DNA of 64,000 nt, taken from assembly GCA_965227905.1 (NCBI GenBank), contig OZ245780.1, positions 3,658,001-3,722,000 on the forward strand, written 5' to 3'. Both the position numbers and the translations under genes were made by a program. Shown here piece after piece: positions 32,843 to 41,698 of the stretch. The DNA comes from CBDDHT01 sp965227905 (GTDB lineage: Bacteria; Pseudomonadota; Alphaproteobacteria; Rhizobiales; Methyloligellaceae). The number at the start of each line of letters is the position of its first letter. Positions within the stretch are counted from its first letter, which is position 1. The notes beneath the pieces were generated by a model. That model worked only from the letters and a program-made list of their open reading frames with translations. It did no database searches and was not told the DNA's origin.

Positions 32843-33415
32843 CTATTCGCCGATTTCGCCTGGATACAAGAGTGTCCGCTCGACATAGTGCGCTTCCCAG
32901 CCTTCCGGCAGATCAAGTGTCAGGGATTGGTCGCCCAGGACCGCAAATTCAAACCCGGGTCCGAGAACCATTTGTTTGCGCCATACACTGACCGGGCCTT
33001 CAACCTGGCCGACAATCTCCCTGAGCGGGGCCTCATATCGAATGCCGCGCGGACGTTTCAGCCAAGCGGTCCGCTGAAGTTCCTTCGGATCGTCTTCACC
33101 GAAAAGATGGTAGTAGATCCCGCCGTGACCGATTTCGGTCTTACTGGAGATGCCCGCATGGACATCCCACATGTCCGGAGCGACAGCCATCTTGTTCAAA
33201 GGATCCAGGGCAGCGGACGACTCCACAAAGTTCCAATCTTCGTAGCCCGCAACGCCGTCAAGCCAAGGCGTTTCCGAAATCCTGTAGGTAGCCGACCCCA
33301 GAAAGCCGTCGCCGGTCCGCTTTGCGAGATCACGATGGAAGGCGACCAGAGCATCTTCGTTGGTGCCGGGGTCGGATTCGGCGAACGGTCGGTGCCAAAA
33401 CACATATGCCGTCAT
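32843..33415 (-). CDS. Conserved hypothetical protein
   Basis: A 190-residue cytoplasmic protein with a typical coding composition but no family I can name. It begins MTAYVFWHRPFAESD, has an aromatic-rich middle (GIYYHLFGED) and ends in an acidic tail. It lies 87 bp after the AraC-regulator gene on the same strand and may share its control. A long plus-strand frame in the same place is antisense noise. Confidence 0.65.
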   Translation of the reverse strand: MTAYVFWHRPFAESDPGTNEDALVAFHRDLAKRTGDGFLGSATYRISETPWLDGVAGYEDWNFVESSAALDPLNKMAVAPDMWDVHAGISSKTEIGHGGIYYHLFGEDDPKELQRTAWLKRPRGIRYEAPLREIVGQVEGPVSVWRKQMVLGPGFEFAVLGDQSLTLDLPEGWEAHYVERTLLYPGEIGE

Positions 33416-33502
33416 GGTGTTGATTTCTCCCTATGGCATCAGACACATTGCAAGACCATAGAGAGAGCCCGGTACTGCCGTCTGGAACAAAAGTGACCTT
33501 CG

Positions 33503-34252
33503 TCAGTCCAGCCAGACTCGCTTGTAGGCACCCGGCGTCGTGCCGAATTTTCGCAGAAACACGCGACCGAAGTGGCTTTGATCAGCGAAGCCCACTTCCG
33601 CTGCCACTTCCGCCAAGGCAATGTTGGAGCGGAGCAAATGCCTGGCCTGGGTGGCTTTAAATGCGATGCGATAGGCATGAGGCGTCATGCCCATTTCGCG
33701 CCGAAACCTCCGAATGAACCCCTCGCGACTAAGCCGTGCTTCTTCTGCCAGCTCCGCAATTGTAATATCCGTTGTGCAAACAGCTTCAACGGCGTGCCGG
33801 CAAAAGGCATTGTCAAAAGGGATATCCAGAGTATGCGTGCACGATGCACTCAAGGCTTGAGTGAGGCTTTCGATTTCCGCATTGAGGGTCTGAAGCCCCG
33901 GTACAGAACACGCCGCAATCGTAATCTGAGATGAATAGACAGCGGGTAACCGGTGCGACTCGACGAACATGTCGCGGCTTCGTGTTCTCAGACGGCCGAC
34001 ACCGATCGATTTGTGCGGAATTCCAGCCGGTATGATGGCGAGCGAACCCGCTTCAACCTCAAACTCCAGGAGACCGACCTGGAAACAGCGCCGACCGGAT
34101 TCGACAACGGATATTTGCGCCTCATTGTGGAAGTGTGTCGAAAGCGGCGGGCTATGCAGACCCTGCCAGTTTGACGCTTCCACGCCCAACGAATGCCCGA
34201 TCCGTTGATAGATCCAGGCGGACGGTTGAACGTTCCTGCGGCAACTTTTCAT
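33503..34252 (-). CDS. AraC-family transcriptional regulator
   Basis: A 249-residue regulator. The N-terminal cupin-like arm has PPLSTHFHNEAQISVVESG and GSLAIIPAGIPHKSIG. The C-terminal half carries two helix-turn-helix motifs (TIAELAEEARLSREGFIRRFRREMGMTPHAY, then ALAEVAAEVGFADQSHFGRVFLRKFGTTPGAYKR), the AraC signature. It is divergent from the intradiol dioxygenase gene with only 37 bp between starts, so it is the probable regulator of that gene, responding to an aromatic inducer. It likely also affects the gene at 32843. Confidence 0.9.
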   Translation of the reverse strand: MKSCRRNVQPSAWIYQRIGHSLGVEASNWQGLHSPPLSTHFHNEAQISVVESGRRCFQVGLLEFEVEAGSLAIIPAGIPHKSIGVGRLRTRSRDMFVESHRLPAVYSSQITIAACSVPGLQTLNAEIESLTQALSASCTHTLDIPFDNAFCRHAVEAVCTTDITIAELAEEARLSREGFIRRFRREMGMTPHAYRIAFKATQARHLLRSNIALAEVAAEVGFADQSHFGRVFLRKFGTTPGAYKRVWLD

Positions 34253-34289
34253 TTTGTCTCAATAATGAATTGGTGGAAGGAGAACAAAC

Positions 34290-35183
34290 ATGACCAGCGA
34301 TCTCCAGAACCCCGGTTCCTTCTTTACCGAAGAAAACTCCATCGAAGCCGTCACCAAACGCATGGCGGATTGTGAAGACCCTCGTCTGCGCCAAGTCATG
34401 GACGTCATCATTCGCAAACTGCACGAAGCCGTAAAAGAGATTGAGCCGACCGAAGAAGAGTGGCTCGAAGCCATCAAGTTTCTCACAATGACCGGTCAGA
34501 CCTGCAATGACTGGCGCCAGGAATATATTTTGCTGTCCGACGTCCTCGGCGTGTCGATGCTCGTCGATGCCATCAATCACCGCAAACCGAAAGGCGCTTC
34601 GGAATCGACCGTCCTCGGCCCCTTCCACGTGCCCAATGCGCCACCACGCGAAATGGGCGCGAACATTTCGCTGGATGGCAAAGGCGAGCCGATGTTTGTG
34701 CATGGCCGCATCACCGACACCGATGGCAATCCCATAGAAGGCGTGACGATCGATGTCTGGCAAGCCAATGACGATGGCTTCTACGACGTGCAGCAAAAGG
34801 GCATCCAACCCGACTTCAACCTGCGAGGTATCTTCACGACCGGTGCCGATGGCCGCTATTGGTTTCGCGGTGCCAAACCGCTCTACTATCCCGTCCCCGA
34901 TGACGGACCTGTCGGGCAATTGCTGAAACGCCTCGGCCGACACCCCTATCGGCCGGCGCATCTGCATTACATTCTAGCGGCCGACGGATTCGAGACGCTG
35001 ACCACCCACATCTTCGATCCCGACGATCCGTACATCCACTCCGATGCGGTCTTTGGCGTCAAAGAGAGTCTGCTGGCAGAGTTCAAACATGTGGACGACC
35101 CGGATCGACTGGCCGAACGCGGCTTTGACACACCTTACTATGATGTGGAACACGATTTTGTACTGGCGAGAGTGGAGCCATAA
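34290..35183 (+). CDS. Intradiol ring-cleavage dioxygenase, hydroxyquinol 1,2-dioxygenase type
   Basis: A 297-residue non-heme Fe(III) dioxygenase. The N-terminal helical dimerisation region has TQxCNDWRQE-like TGQTCNDWRQEYILLSDVLG, typical of the hydroxyquinol and chlorocatechol branch. Iron ligands can be placed: Tyr in DDGFYDVQQ, Tyr in KPLYYPVPDDG, and two His in RPAHLHYIL. Product would be maleylacetate from hydroxyquinol. AAGGAG ribosome-binding site. No maleylacetate reductase is in the window, so the pathway is incomplete locally. Regulated by the divergent AraC protein. Confidence 0.9.
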   Translation: MTSDLQNPGSFFTEENSIEAVTKRMADCEDPRLRQVMDVIIRKLHEAVKEIEPTEEEWLEAIKFLTMTGQTCNDWRQEYILLSDVLGVSMLVDAINHRKPKGASESTVLGPFHVPNAPPREMGANISLDGKGEPMFVHGRITDTDGNPIEGVTIDVWQANDDGFYDVQQKGIQPDFNLRGIFTTGADGRYWFRGAKPLYYPVPDDGPVGQLLKRLGRHPYRPAHLHYILAADGFETLTTHIFDPDDPYIHSDAVFGVKESLLAEFKHVDDPDRLAERGFDTPYYDVEHDFVLARVEP

Positions 35184-35295
35184 CCTTTCGCTTCGGGGGC
35201 GTTAGGGCGGATATCAATTAGAGGTTTTCTTTAAGGCAGCACTCGCATACCACTTGCGACACGATTACGGATTTTCGCGAAGCTGACACGCACCC

Positions 35296-36195
35296 ATGTA
35301 CACAATTGCCGCCTTCTACCAGTTCACGCACTTGGCCGATTATGCGTCTCATCAGGCGCCTCTCCTGGCATTGGCAAATGACCATGGACTCTGCGGCAGC
35401 ATCCTCTTGGCGCCCGAGGGCGTGAACGGCACGATTGCCGGAACAAAGGACGGCATCGATGCACTCCTGGCTGCATTGCGCGCCCTGCCAGGTTGCGCCG
35501 GCCTCGAGCACAAGGAAAGCACGGCGGAAGAACAACCCTTCCTGCGCATGAAGGTGCGGCTCAAGAAAGAAATCGTCACTATGGGGGTCGATGTCGATGC
35601 GCAAGCCGAAGTCGGTACCTATGTGGACCCGAAAGACTGGAACGCCCTCATCAGCGACCCCGACGTGGCGTTGATCGACACACGCAACGCCTACGAGGTG
35701 GAGGTCGGTGCCTTCGAAGGCGCGATCGACCCCGGGACGGAAAGCTTCGGAGAGTTTCCCGGCTGGCTCGACGAGATGCAGCGCACGTCAGGCAAGAGCA
35801 AGGTGGCGATGTATTGCACCGGCGGCATCCGCTGCGAAAAGGCCACAGCCTATGCCAGACGCCTGGGCTTCGATGAGGTCTATCATCTCAAGGGCGGCAT
35901 CCTGTCCTATCTGAAAGACATCCCTCCAGAAGACAGCAAGTGGGACGGTGAATGCTACGTGTTCGACCGCAGGGTAACCGTCGGCCATGGCGTGATGCCG
36001 GGCAGCTACATCGCCTGTAACGCTTGCGGGAACCCGGTCAGCCAGGAAGGCACATACCATCGCGATTTTGAGCTTGGCGTCTCTTGCGCAAACTGCATCG
36101 GTCAATATACCGATGACGACCGACGACGCTTTCGAGAGCGACAGTCGCAGGTCGAGCGGGAAAGCAATAAACAAGCCGGGCGTTCTGAAAGTTAG
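35296..36195 (+). CDS. trhO: tRNA uridine(34) hydroxylase (rhodanese family)
   Basis: A 299-residue protein of the YceA/TrhO family. The N-terminal ferredoxin-like domain has FYQFTHLADYAS and LLAPEGVNGTIAG. The rhodanese domain has IDTRNAYEVEVGAFEGAIDP and the active-site loop MYCTGGIRCEK with the catalytic Cys. A C-terminal Cys-rich tail has CNACGNPVS and GVSCANCIGQY. The enzyme makes 5-hydroxyuridine at tRNA position 34. Independent of the dioxygenase, with a weak ribosome-binding site. Confidence 0.94.
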   Translation: MYTIAAFYQFTHLADYASHQAPLLALANDHGLCGSILLAPEGVNGTIAGTKDGIDALLAALRALPGCAGLEHKESTAEEQPFLRMKVRLKKEIVTMGVDVDAQAEVGTYVDPKDWNALISDPDVALIDTRNAYEVEVGAFEGAIDPGTESFGEFPGWLDEMQRTSGKSKVAMYCTGGIRCEKATAYARRLGFDEVYHLKGGILSYLKDIPPEDSKWDGECYVFDRRVTVGHGVMPGSYIACNACGNPVSQEGTYHRDFELGVSCANCIGQYTDDDRRRFRERQSQVERESNKQAGRSES

Positions 36196-36212
36196 GGCAA
36201 GGCGTCGAGACC

Positions 36213-37034
36213 TCAACGTACTTGAAGCGTCCGAGCTACGCGCATTCCGATCGTGCAATCTCGCATCCGCGATGGCTCCAATGTCCGATGGGCCGATTTG
36301 AGCAGAACCCGGTCGCCAATCCAGCAACCGCCGCGCACCACGCGTTGGGGCAGATCACCTGGGGTGAGCCATGCCTCACCGTTTGTTGGTGCACCTTCAT
36401 AGTCGAAGTGCCAATGGTCCTGGACCCATTCGTAGACATTTCCATGCATGTCGTAGAGCCCCCAGGCATTGGGTGGATATTTACCCACCTTTGACGTCTT
36501 CAGCTTTTCGAAACGCGCCTGCTTTTTCGAGATCTTCTTTCCGGTGGCATAGGCCGTCCTGGTCCCGGCACGGCAGGCATATTCCCATTCGGCTTCCGAT
36601 AGAAGGCGGTAGTCATGCCCTGTCTTCTTGGACAACCACCGAACATAAGCCTGTGCGTCCTTCCAGGAGATATTGATCACCGGCCGTCGTCCCCTGCCCC
36701 AGCCCGGCCCCCAGTCCTCAGGATCGGGATCGCGCTTGAACGTTTCGCCATCATGTGGGCGGTGACGCACACCCTTGTCAGCCAGCGCAGCGTCCCATTC
36801 GTCGAACGTGATCGGGGTTCGCGACACGGCGAATGGCGCCGGAATATTCACATCATGAACCGGCTCGGCCCACACGTCGGGATCCTTGGAGCCCATCCGA
36901 AATGTCCCTGCCGGAAGGACAACCATCTTCGGTGCGGATGGCACGTCCTGAAACCACTCCGACTTTCCTTTGCCGGGCCTGAACTTTCGCCACTTGCGGT
37001 TGCCGCGCGGACCGACTTTGATTTTGATCGCCAT
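36213..37034 (-). CDS. Formylglycine-generating-enzyme-family (SUMF1-like) protein
   Basis: A 273-residue FGE-sulfatase-domain protein. Motifs: LPAGTFRMGS, VSRTPITFDEW, RRPVINISWKDAQAYVRWLSKKTG, LLSEAEWEYACRAGT, GLYDMHGNVYEWVQD and RVVRGGCW. The second Cys of the copper site of true FGE is not evident, so it may be a non-catalytic or different-substrate member. No sulfatase gene is nearby. No signal peptide; a basic N-terminus is present. It converges on trhO with 17 bp between stops. Confidence 0.88.
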   Translation of the reverse strand: MAIKIKVGPRGNRKWRKFRPGKGKSEWFQDVPSAPKMVVLPAGTFRMGSKDPDVWAEPVHDVNIPAPFAVSRTPITFDEWDAALADKGVRHRPHDGETFKRDPDPEDWGPGWGRGRRPVINISWKDAQAYVRWLSKKTGHDYRLLSEAEWEYACRAGTRTAYATGKKISKKQARFEKLKTSKVGKYPPNAWGLYDMHGNVYEWVQDHWHFDYEGAPTNGEAWLTPGDLPQRVVRGGCWIGDRVLLKSAHRTLEPSRMRDCTIGMRVARTLQVR

Positions 37035-37213
37035 CGTCGTCTCGAATCCGATGCTGTTGCCGATGCAGAGACGAGTGTCGTCTCATGGCAAATCATAACC
37101 GGATAGAATTCGAAAACACGGGGAATTGGAGAATATCGTTATGTCCGGTTCGCGCGGACACGTCACGCAAATCGGCTCAGGGCCAGAGTCCATGTGCCCG
37201 TACAAACGAATGC

Positions 37214-38623
37214 TTAGGATCGGGGTATGCGGGCTTTCGCAACCTGAGGACCCAATTCAAACCAACGGCTCAGTGCGGCGTGAGCCTTGTCAGCGTCGTG
37301 AGGCGCTCGGCCGTGATCTCTTGGCCCCTTGGACTTGGCGCCACCTTCACTTGCCGTTGAGGCATCCAACAGTGATGACAACCGTGATTTGAAATTTGCT
37401 TCAACCGCCCTGGCTTGCTCCATAACTCGCGCTAGGAGTGGCGCTGTCGCTTCTCCTTCAGCATCCTCTCCCGATGACTCTTCGCGCTGAGCGGCTCGCC
37501 CGACGCCTTTGAATCGACCGGCCAGAGTTTCAATCGGCGATGTCTCGTCTTGCGGAAGCGTGTCTTCAATTCGCAGCGGCACCAGTTCGCTCGGCGATTG
37601 TGAAAACACATCCCCCGTGTCTTCCACCGCGTCCAGGGCTTGCAGCCGCGTCAGCAATGAGCCAGCCGGTTTCTCTTGACGGAGTTTTGTCGGCTTGACC
37701 TCGGGTAGCACCGGCACCTCTTCCAATGCTTCCGGCTGCACCATTGGCTGAGGCATTTGCCGGACGGGCTCTGCCGGCACTGTGCGTGCGGCGCGACGCA
37801 TCTTGGCAAGAACGCGGATCGGCATGGCCAGCGAGCGTGGCGGCAACCGAAGAGACGGCGCTTGTTCCATCCATCGCCTGCCCGGTCTTGCAAGCCGATG
37901 ACCTGCGACAATGCCGCGACGGGCAGACCGTTTGATATGTTGAAAACGCGGAATGATCACCGCTCGGGCATTGAGTAGCCCACCTGTTCCGCGCGGTTTG
38001 GATGTCTGCTTGCCCGGGCGCTCGCGCTTGAGAAAATTCGTCGGCTTGCCGGTTACCGGATCGATCCCATCCATCGGACGAAATGAATTGATCCTGATGA
38101 CTTTGACTTTTTTGACCCTTGGTTTCCGCCCCTTCCTGGCGCGTGTTTTTTTTGGCGGCGCAGCATTCGAAGATTCCGTTGACGACCTGTTGGATGCTTC
38201 GCGCGGTGACGTTGCCGGAGCATGCCGAATGACCCTGACACCGCTGTGCCGCCGATGAACAGACCGTCCCGGCGCCCAAGGCTTGATCGGCTCGCGAATG
38301 GGCCTGATGCCGAAAGACGGCACCGATCCAGCGTCTGCGACACCCATGTGAGCCGAGGTCCGACTGCTGTCGATCCGGATGACGATAGGAGACTGTGCCT
38401 CTGCCCGGCTTGCGGCACCGGCAACAATGCCTGAACCACGGACAAGCGTCTTGATCTTCCGGAAGTGTCGGCCCGTCGGCACCTGCCCGGCGGAAGAGAC
38501 AGCCAAACCGCTGCACCTGCTTTTTATAGCCTTGCGAAAAAACACCCGGCCGAGGGTCGCCCTCCGCCGGACGATTGCCCCAAAGACAGCCGCATTTCTG
38601 TCCCTCATCAAGTGACACGACAT
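37214..38623 (-). CDS. Basic, low-complexity hypothetical protein
   Basis: A frame of up to 469 codons. The first half is rich in Arg, Lys, Pro and Ser (KKTRARKGRKPRVKKVKV). The second half is more balanced, with Leu-rich and Glu-rich helices (AAQREESSGEDAEGEATAPL). No domain is recognised. A 350-codon frame on the same strand overlaps most of it. The 469 frame is preferred because its C-terminal half has ordinary protein composition and it continues past the other's end. The start is unsettled. A disordered scaffold or nucleic-acid-binding protein is possible. Confidence 0.45.
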   Translation of the reverse strand: MSCHLMRDRNAAVFGAIVRRRATLGRVFFRKAIKSRCSGLAVSSAGQVPTGRHFRKIKTLVRGSGIVAGAASRAEAQSPIVIRIDSSRTSAHMGVADAGSVPSFGIRPIREPIKPWAPGRSVHRRHSGVRVIRHAPATSPREASNRSSTESSNAAPPKKTRARKGRKPRVKKVKVIRINSFRPMDGIDPVTGKPTNFLKRERPGKQTSKPRGTGGLLNARAVIIPRFQHIKRSARRGIVAGHRLARPGRRWMEQAPSLRLPPRSLAMPIRVLAKMRRAARTVPAEPVRQMPQPMVQPEALEEVPVLPEVKPTKLRQEKPAGSLLTRLQALDAVEDTGDVFSQSPSELVPLRIEDTLPQDETSPIETLAGRFKGVGRAAQREESSGEDAEGEATAPLLARVMEQARAVEANFKSRLSSLLDASTASEGGAKSKGPRDHGRAPHDADKAHAALSRWFELGPQVAKARIPRS

Positions 38624-38988
38624 CGTCGAGCCCTACGCTTCACTGCCACATGATCGAGCCCCGTTGGAGCGCACCGTGGCTCTGTGCCCACCTATTCTCT
38701 TCACTTTAGCACAACAGACATTGGATCGCGATGCGACCGACAATCTGCCGACGCAATCGAAAGCTGATTGTTGCAATAGCGTATCAGCCGTAACCAAGTG
38801 TCAGCTTCGTGTAACGCCACAACGCATTGAAAATATTACGTTTCTGAATATTCCGCGGATTTCGTATTTCAAAGTTCGACGATTCCGCCGGCTTCTCCAA
38901 ATCCAATTTCAACAACGCAGCAAACGGCGCCCACCTCCGATGATCATGCAAAGCAGCGGACGGGCACCAAACCAAACTGGAGAGACCA
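38624..38988. other. Intergenic region
   Basis: 365 bp between divergent genes. I see no convincing gene; two short frames on either strand are unremarkable. It probably holds the promoter of the small exported protein at 38989. Confidence 0.4.
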
Positions 38989-39291
38989 ATGAACAAAGTT
39001 ATCAAGAACACCGTGCTGGCCATCGCACTTGCCGCTTCCACCATTACGTTTAATGCACCGGCATTTGCTCAGCAGCAGGACCCGACGTCCGGACGCCTTG
39101 AGGCTCGTGAGCGCGCACGTGAGCTTGCACGCCGCGCACAAGCCCTCAAGAAATACAACCAGTGTGCCGCACGGGCCATGCACTACTTCCGTGCCTGCAA
39201 CAGCAATGCCGCTGGTAACAGCAACATGACCCGCAGCTGTCGCACCGTCTATCACGGCAAGCTCGACAACTGCCGCGGCCTCTATCTCTAA
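38989..39291 (+). CDS. Small exported Cys-containing protein
   Basis: A 100-residue protein with a strong signal peptide (AIALAASTITFNAPAFAQ, cleavage after AFA) and a GGAGAG ribosome-binding site. The mature protein has an Arg/Ala/Glu-rich helix (RERARELARRAQALKKY) and a Cys-rich second half (CAARAMHYFRACN, SCRTVYHG, CRGLYL) with four Cys residues likely forming disulfides. No family recognised. Part of a set of small exported proteins in this window. Confidence 0.75.
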   Translation: MNKVIKNTVLAIALAASTITFNAPAFAQQQDPTSGRLEARERARELARRAQALKKYNQCAARAMHYFRACNSNAAGNSNMTRSCRTVYHGKLDNCRGLYL

Positions 39292-39411
39292 GAGCCGCCA
39301 CACTGAACATCAAAGGAGGCGCAGAGCCAAATGCCCCTGGGCACGCATGCCACAACTCGCACGGCTGCACCGACCGGCAAAGCGCTCCTCTGAAATACAG
39401 GCCGAAGACAA

Positions 39412-39505
39412 GACGGCGACACTGTACTGGATCCCTACTCAACATGGCGGTCCAGGTGATCGGAACCACTCAATCCTCACAGGGATCCAGTGACGTGTCG
39501 CCGTC
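39412..39505. repeat. Long inverted repeat with 25-bp arms
   Basis: GACGGCGACAC-3 bases-ACTGGATCCCT at 39412-39436 pairs with AGGGATCCAGT-3 bases-GTGTCGCCGTC at 39481-39505, leaving a 44-nt interior. Two blocks of 11 exact pairs flank a 3-nt internal mismatch. It lies between the convergent stops of the small exported protein and the SnoaL-like gene. It could be a miniature mobile element or a strong terminator hairpin. Confidence 0.85.
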
Positions 39506-39556
39506 GCATAATCAAACGCTGAAATCCGCTACCGTATAGAACCGGCCGATCCAAAA

Positions 39557-39925
39557 TCAGTCAGGTAACCTCGTGTAATAAGTAATCCGCTCCGACAGTA
39601 CCCCCTCGCTGGACACCTTGATCAATCCGCCACCACAAAGACTGGTGCCAGGGACCTCCCACCAGCACGACGCGGCAAGTTGATCACCATCGCTCATTGT
39701 CAGGACCTCCGAGAGTTCCATGAACGGACCCGCATAGTTGGGGCCACGCTGCGATGCAACACTCTCCTTCATCCCGGCAAAGAACGCCTCGAAATCACCT
39801 TTTGAAACCTTTCTTGCGTTGGGATCGTCGAAGACGAAAGCGTCGGCAGTTGCGCCCAATATCTTGTCGGTGTCTCCATTGCTCCAACCTTCCGCGTATG
39901 CGCCAAGATACTCGGTCAATTTCAT
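39557..39925 (-). CDS. SnoaL-like / NTF2-fold protein
   Basis: A 122-residue protein of the NTF2-like superfamily: EYLGAYAEGWSNGDTDKILG, then FVFDDPNARKVSKGDFEAFF and a C-terminal beta sheet with SCWWEVPGTSLCGGGLIKV. Family members are small cavities used as isomerases, cyclases or ligand binders. Activity cannot be read here. Cytoplasmic, monocistronic. Confidence 0.8.
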   Translation of the reverse strand: MKLTEYLGAYAEGWSNGDTDKILGATADAFVFDDPNARKVSKGDFEAFFAGMKESVASQRGPNYAGPFMELSEVLTMSDGDQLAASCWWEVPGTSLCGGGLIKVSSEGVLSERITYYTRLPD

Positions 39926-40058
39926 CTCAATCTCCCTTGTGACCAGAGTCCAGTCTAAGTCCCTCGAACGACACCCGATATCGGTCTCATGCGGTATTCT
40001 GCCTACAGCATTTGTGGTATCTCAAAAATCATCGGCGCAGCGCTGCTGCCGAAAGTCC

Positions 40059-40889
40059 ATGATGCTGTTTGAGCGGATGCAACCCGTGAAAGAAGACGTT
40101 CTAACACCGCGAGAACGAGAGATTGCAGCAGCCTATGCGGACGGCGATAGTTATCAGCGGATTGCCAATCGCTTTTTTATCGCCCCTTCGACGGTGCGCA
40201 CCCATCTGGCGGCGATCTACCGCAAGCTTGGCGTGTCTTCGAAGATCGAACTCCGCAAGATTCTGGAAACAGACAATCGACCCGGTGTATCGCAGGACGA
40301 TCAAGCTATCCTTATTTCGGAATTGGCGTTGAGCCTCGAAGAGGCCATCAGCCACAGACGCGCGCTTGGCGCGGTTCTGAGAATAATCAACAGTGCGCAA
40401 GGCGATATCGAAAAGGTCATGGCTGCAGTATTGGACCACGCCCTTGAGCTCTGCGATGCTGAGTTCGGCATCCTCTTCGAATACTCCGCATACACTGGCT
40501 ATGAGGCAAGATTCTCCAATGGTATTCCACCCCCATTTGGAAAATGGCTGAAAGAGCAAGGCTGGTTCCACGCAGGCGCCGAAACCGGGTTGGGCCGCAT
40601 TTCTGCAAAGCGGGAATTCATCAATATCGCCGACGCGCGGGCGGAGGAAATCTACCGAAGTGATGATCCGCTGAGAACTGCGACCGTTGACCTTGGAGGC
40701 GCCCGGTCCTTCGCTGCCGTACCGATGCTTGCGGGAGATCACCTGCTGGGCGCGTTCACAATCTATCGTCAACAGGTTCGCCCCTTCGACGAAAAGAATC
40801 TGGAAGTCGCTCAGCTCTTTGCCGACCAGAGCGTGATCGCAATCGAAAATGCTCGGCTCATCAAAGAGATGACCTCAAACACCGACTAG
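40059..40889 (+). CDS. GAF-domain regulator with N-terminal LuxR-type HTH
   Basis: A 276-residue protein. Residues about 10-62 form a LuxR-type helix-turn-helix (LTPREREIAAAYADG, then STVRTHLAAIYRKLGVSSKIELRKI). The order is unusual because the HTH is at the N-terminus and a GAF domain follows (about 100-270: AVLRIINSAQGDIEKVMAAVLDHA, FAAVPMLAGDHLLGAFTIYRQ, FADQSVIAIENARLI). GAF binds small ligands, so this is a one-component regulator. The start is ATG 40059 (or 40062/40077), after a much longer in-frame run without family sequence. No clear target gene adjacent; the cytochrome gene follows on the same strand. Confidence 0.85.
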   Translation: MMLFERMQPVKEDVLTPREREIAAAYADGDSYQRIANRFFIAPSTVRTHLAAIYRKLGVSSKIELRKILETDNRPGVSQDDQAILISELALSLEEAISHRRALGAVLRIINSAQGDIEKVMAAVLDHALELCDAEFGILFEYSAYTGYEARFSNGIPPPFGKWLKEQGWFHAGAETGLGRISAKREFINIADARAEEIYRSDDPLRTATVDLGGARSFAAVPMLAGDHLLGAFTIYRQQVRPFDEKNLEVAQLFADQSVIAIENARLIKEMTSNTD

Positions 40890-41051
40890 CCAGACCAGTA
40901 ATGTTCGTGTCGAGTTGAATCCCATCCGCATGACCAAGATCAAGGCACGGTACATGGCTCATCGCGAAACTAGCTCTCGTTGAGCATCGCGTCGGCAAGC
41001 GGATCTGGATCACATCCCATCCTCGCTTCGCCCCGATCCAGGAGAGGAACA

Positions 41052-41657
41052 GTGATCACCCTGTTCGCGAGCCGCATCTGCGGCACAATCATTCTCGCAA
41101 TCGTTCTAACGACCGTCGGCGCCAGGGCGGCCGGGCAAGACGATCCACGCACAGCCGTAACGCTGCCTCCTGACATCGCTGCGAAATTCATGACGGAAAT
41201 GCGCTCTCACATGGCCAACCTGGATGACCTGGTTGCAGCGCTCGCAGAAGGCGATTTCGCTGAGGCGGCGCGCGTTGCAGACATCCACATGACCTTCGGC
41301 CATCGTCGATGGGCCCAAATGGCCGAACGCGGAGCAAGCGACAAGGAAATCGCAGCAGCGAAGAAAGACTTCAAGCAGATGCGCGGGTCTCGCTCAGGAA
41401 AACCGGGTGAAGGACGCGGAAAGCAAATGGGGCGGGGTAAGGGAATGGGACACGGTTTCGGGCGTTTTATGCCGGAAGCGTTTCGCGCCATGGGCGCATC
41501 CTTCCATGAAGCAGCCGATGCATTCGCCAAGGCCGCAAGGACTGCGGAAACTCCTCCAACCTTCAAAGACTATAGTGCCGTCCTTACGGAACTGGGAGCC
41601 GTGACCGCCGCCTGCAGAAGTTGCCATGATGCTTTCCGCATCACGGTTGGGAAGTAA
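41052..41657 (+). CDS. c'-type cytochrome, exported
   Basis: A 201-residue protein starting at GTG 41052 with GGAGAGGAA upstream. A signal peptide ends near ARAAG. Two helical segments, separated by a Gly/Lys/Met/Arg-rich linker (GEGRGKQMGRGKGMG), precede a C-terminal heme motif CRSCHDAFR, typical of cytochrome c'/c556 four-helix proteins where CxxCH sits near the C-terminus. The linker is unusual for the family, about 25 residues of low complexity. Electron transfer or gas binding in the periplasm is expected. Confidence 0.8.
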   Translation: MITLFASRICGTIILAIVLTTVGARAAGQDDPRTAVTLPPDIAAKFMTEMRSHMANLDDLVAALAEGDFAEAARVADIHMTFGHRRWAQMAERGASDKEIAAAKKDFKQMRGSRSGKPGEGRGKQMGRGKGMGHGFGRFMPEAFRAMGASFHEAADAFAKAARTAETPPTFKDYSAVLTELGAVTAACRSCHDAFRITVGK

Positions 41658-41698
41658 CGCCACCGGCGTTTACGATTGACCCGTGTCGCATCAGGAGC

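Noticed and set aside
32549..33496. Plus-strand 315-codon frame opposite the gene at 32843
   Set aside because: Composition is atypical for a protein, and the minus-strand frame is better supported and lies behind an AraC gene.
37566..38618. 350-codon alternative frame in the low-complexity gene
   Set aside because: Less protein-like in its second half than the 469-codon frame; kept only as an oddity in the findings.
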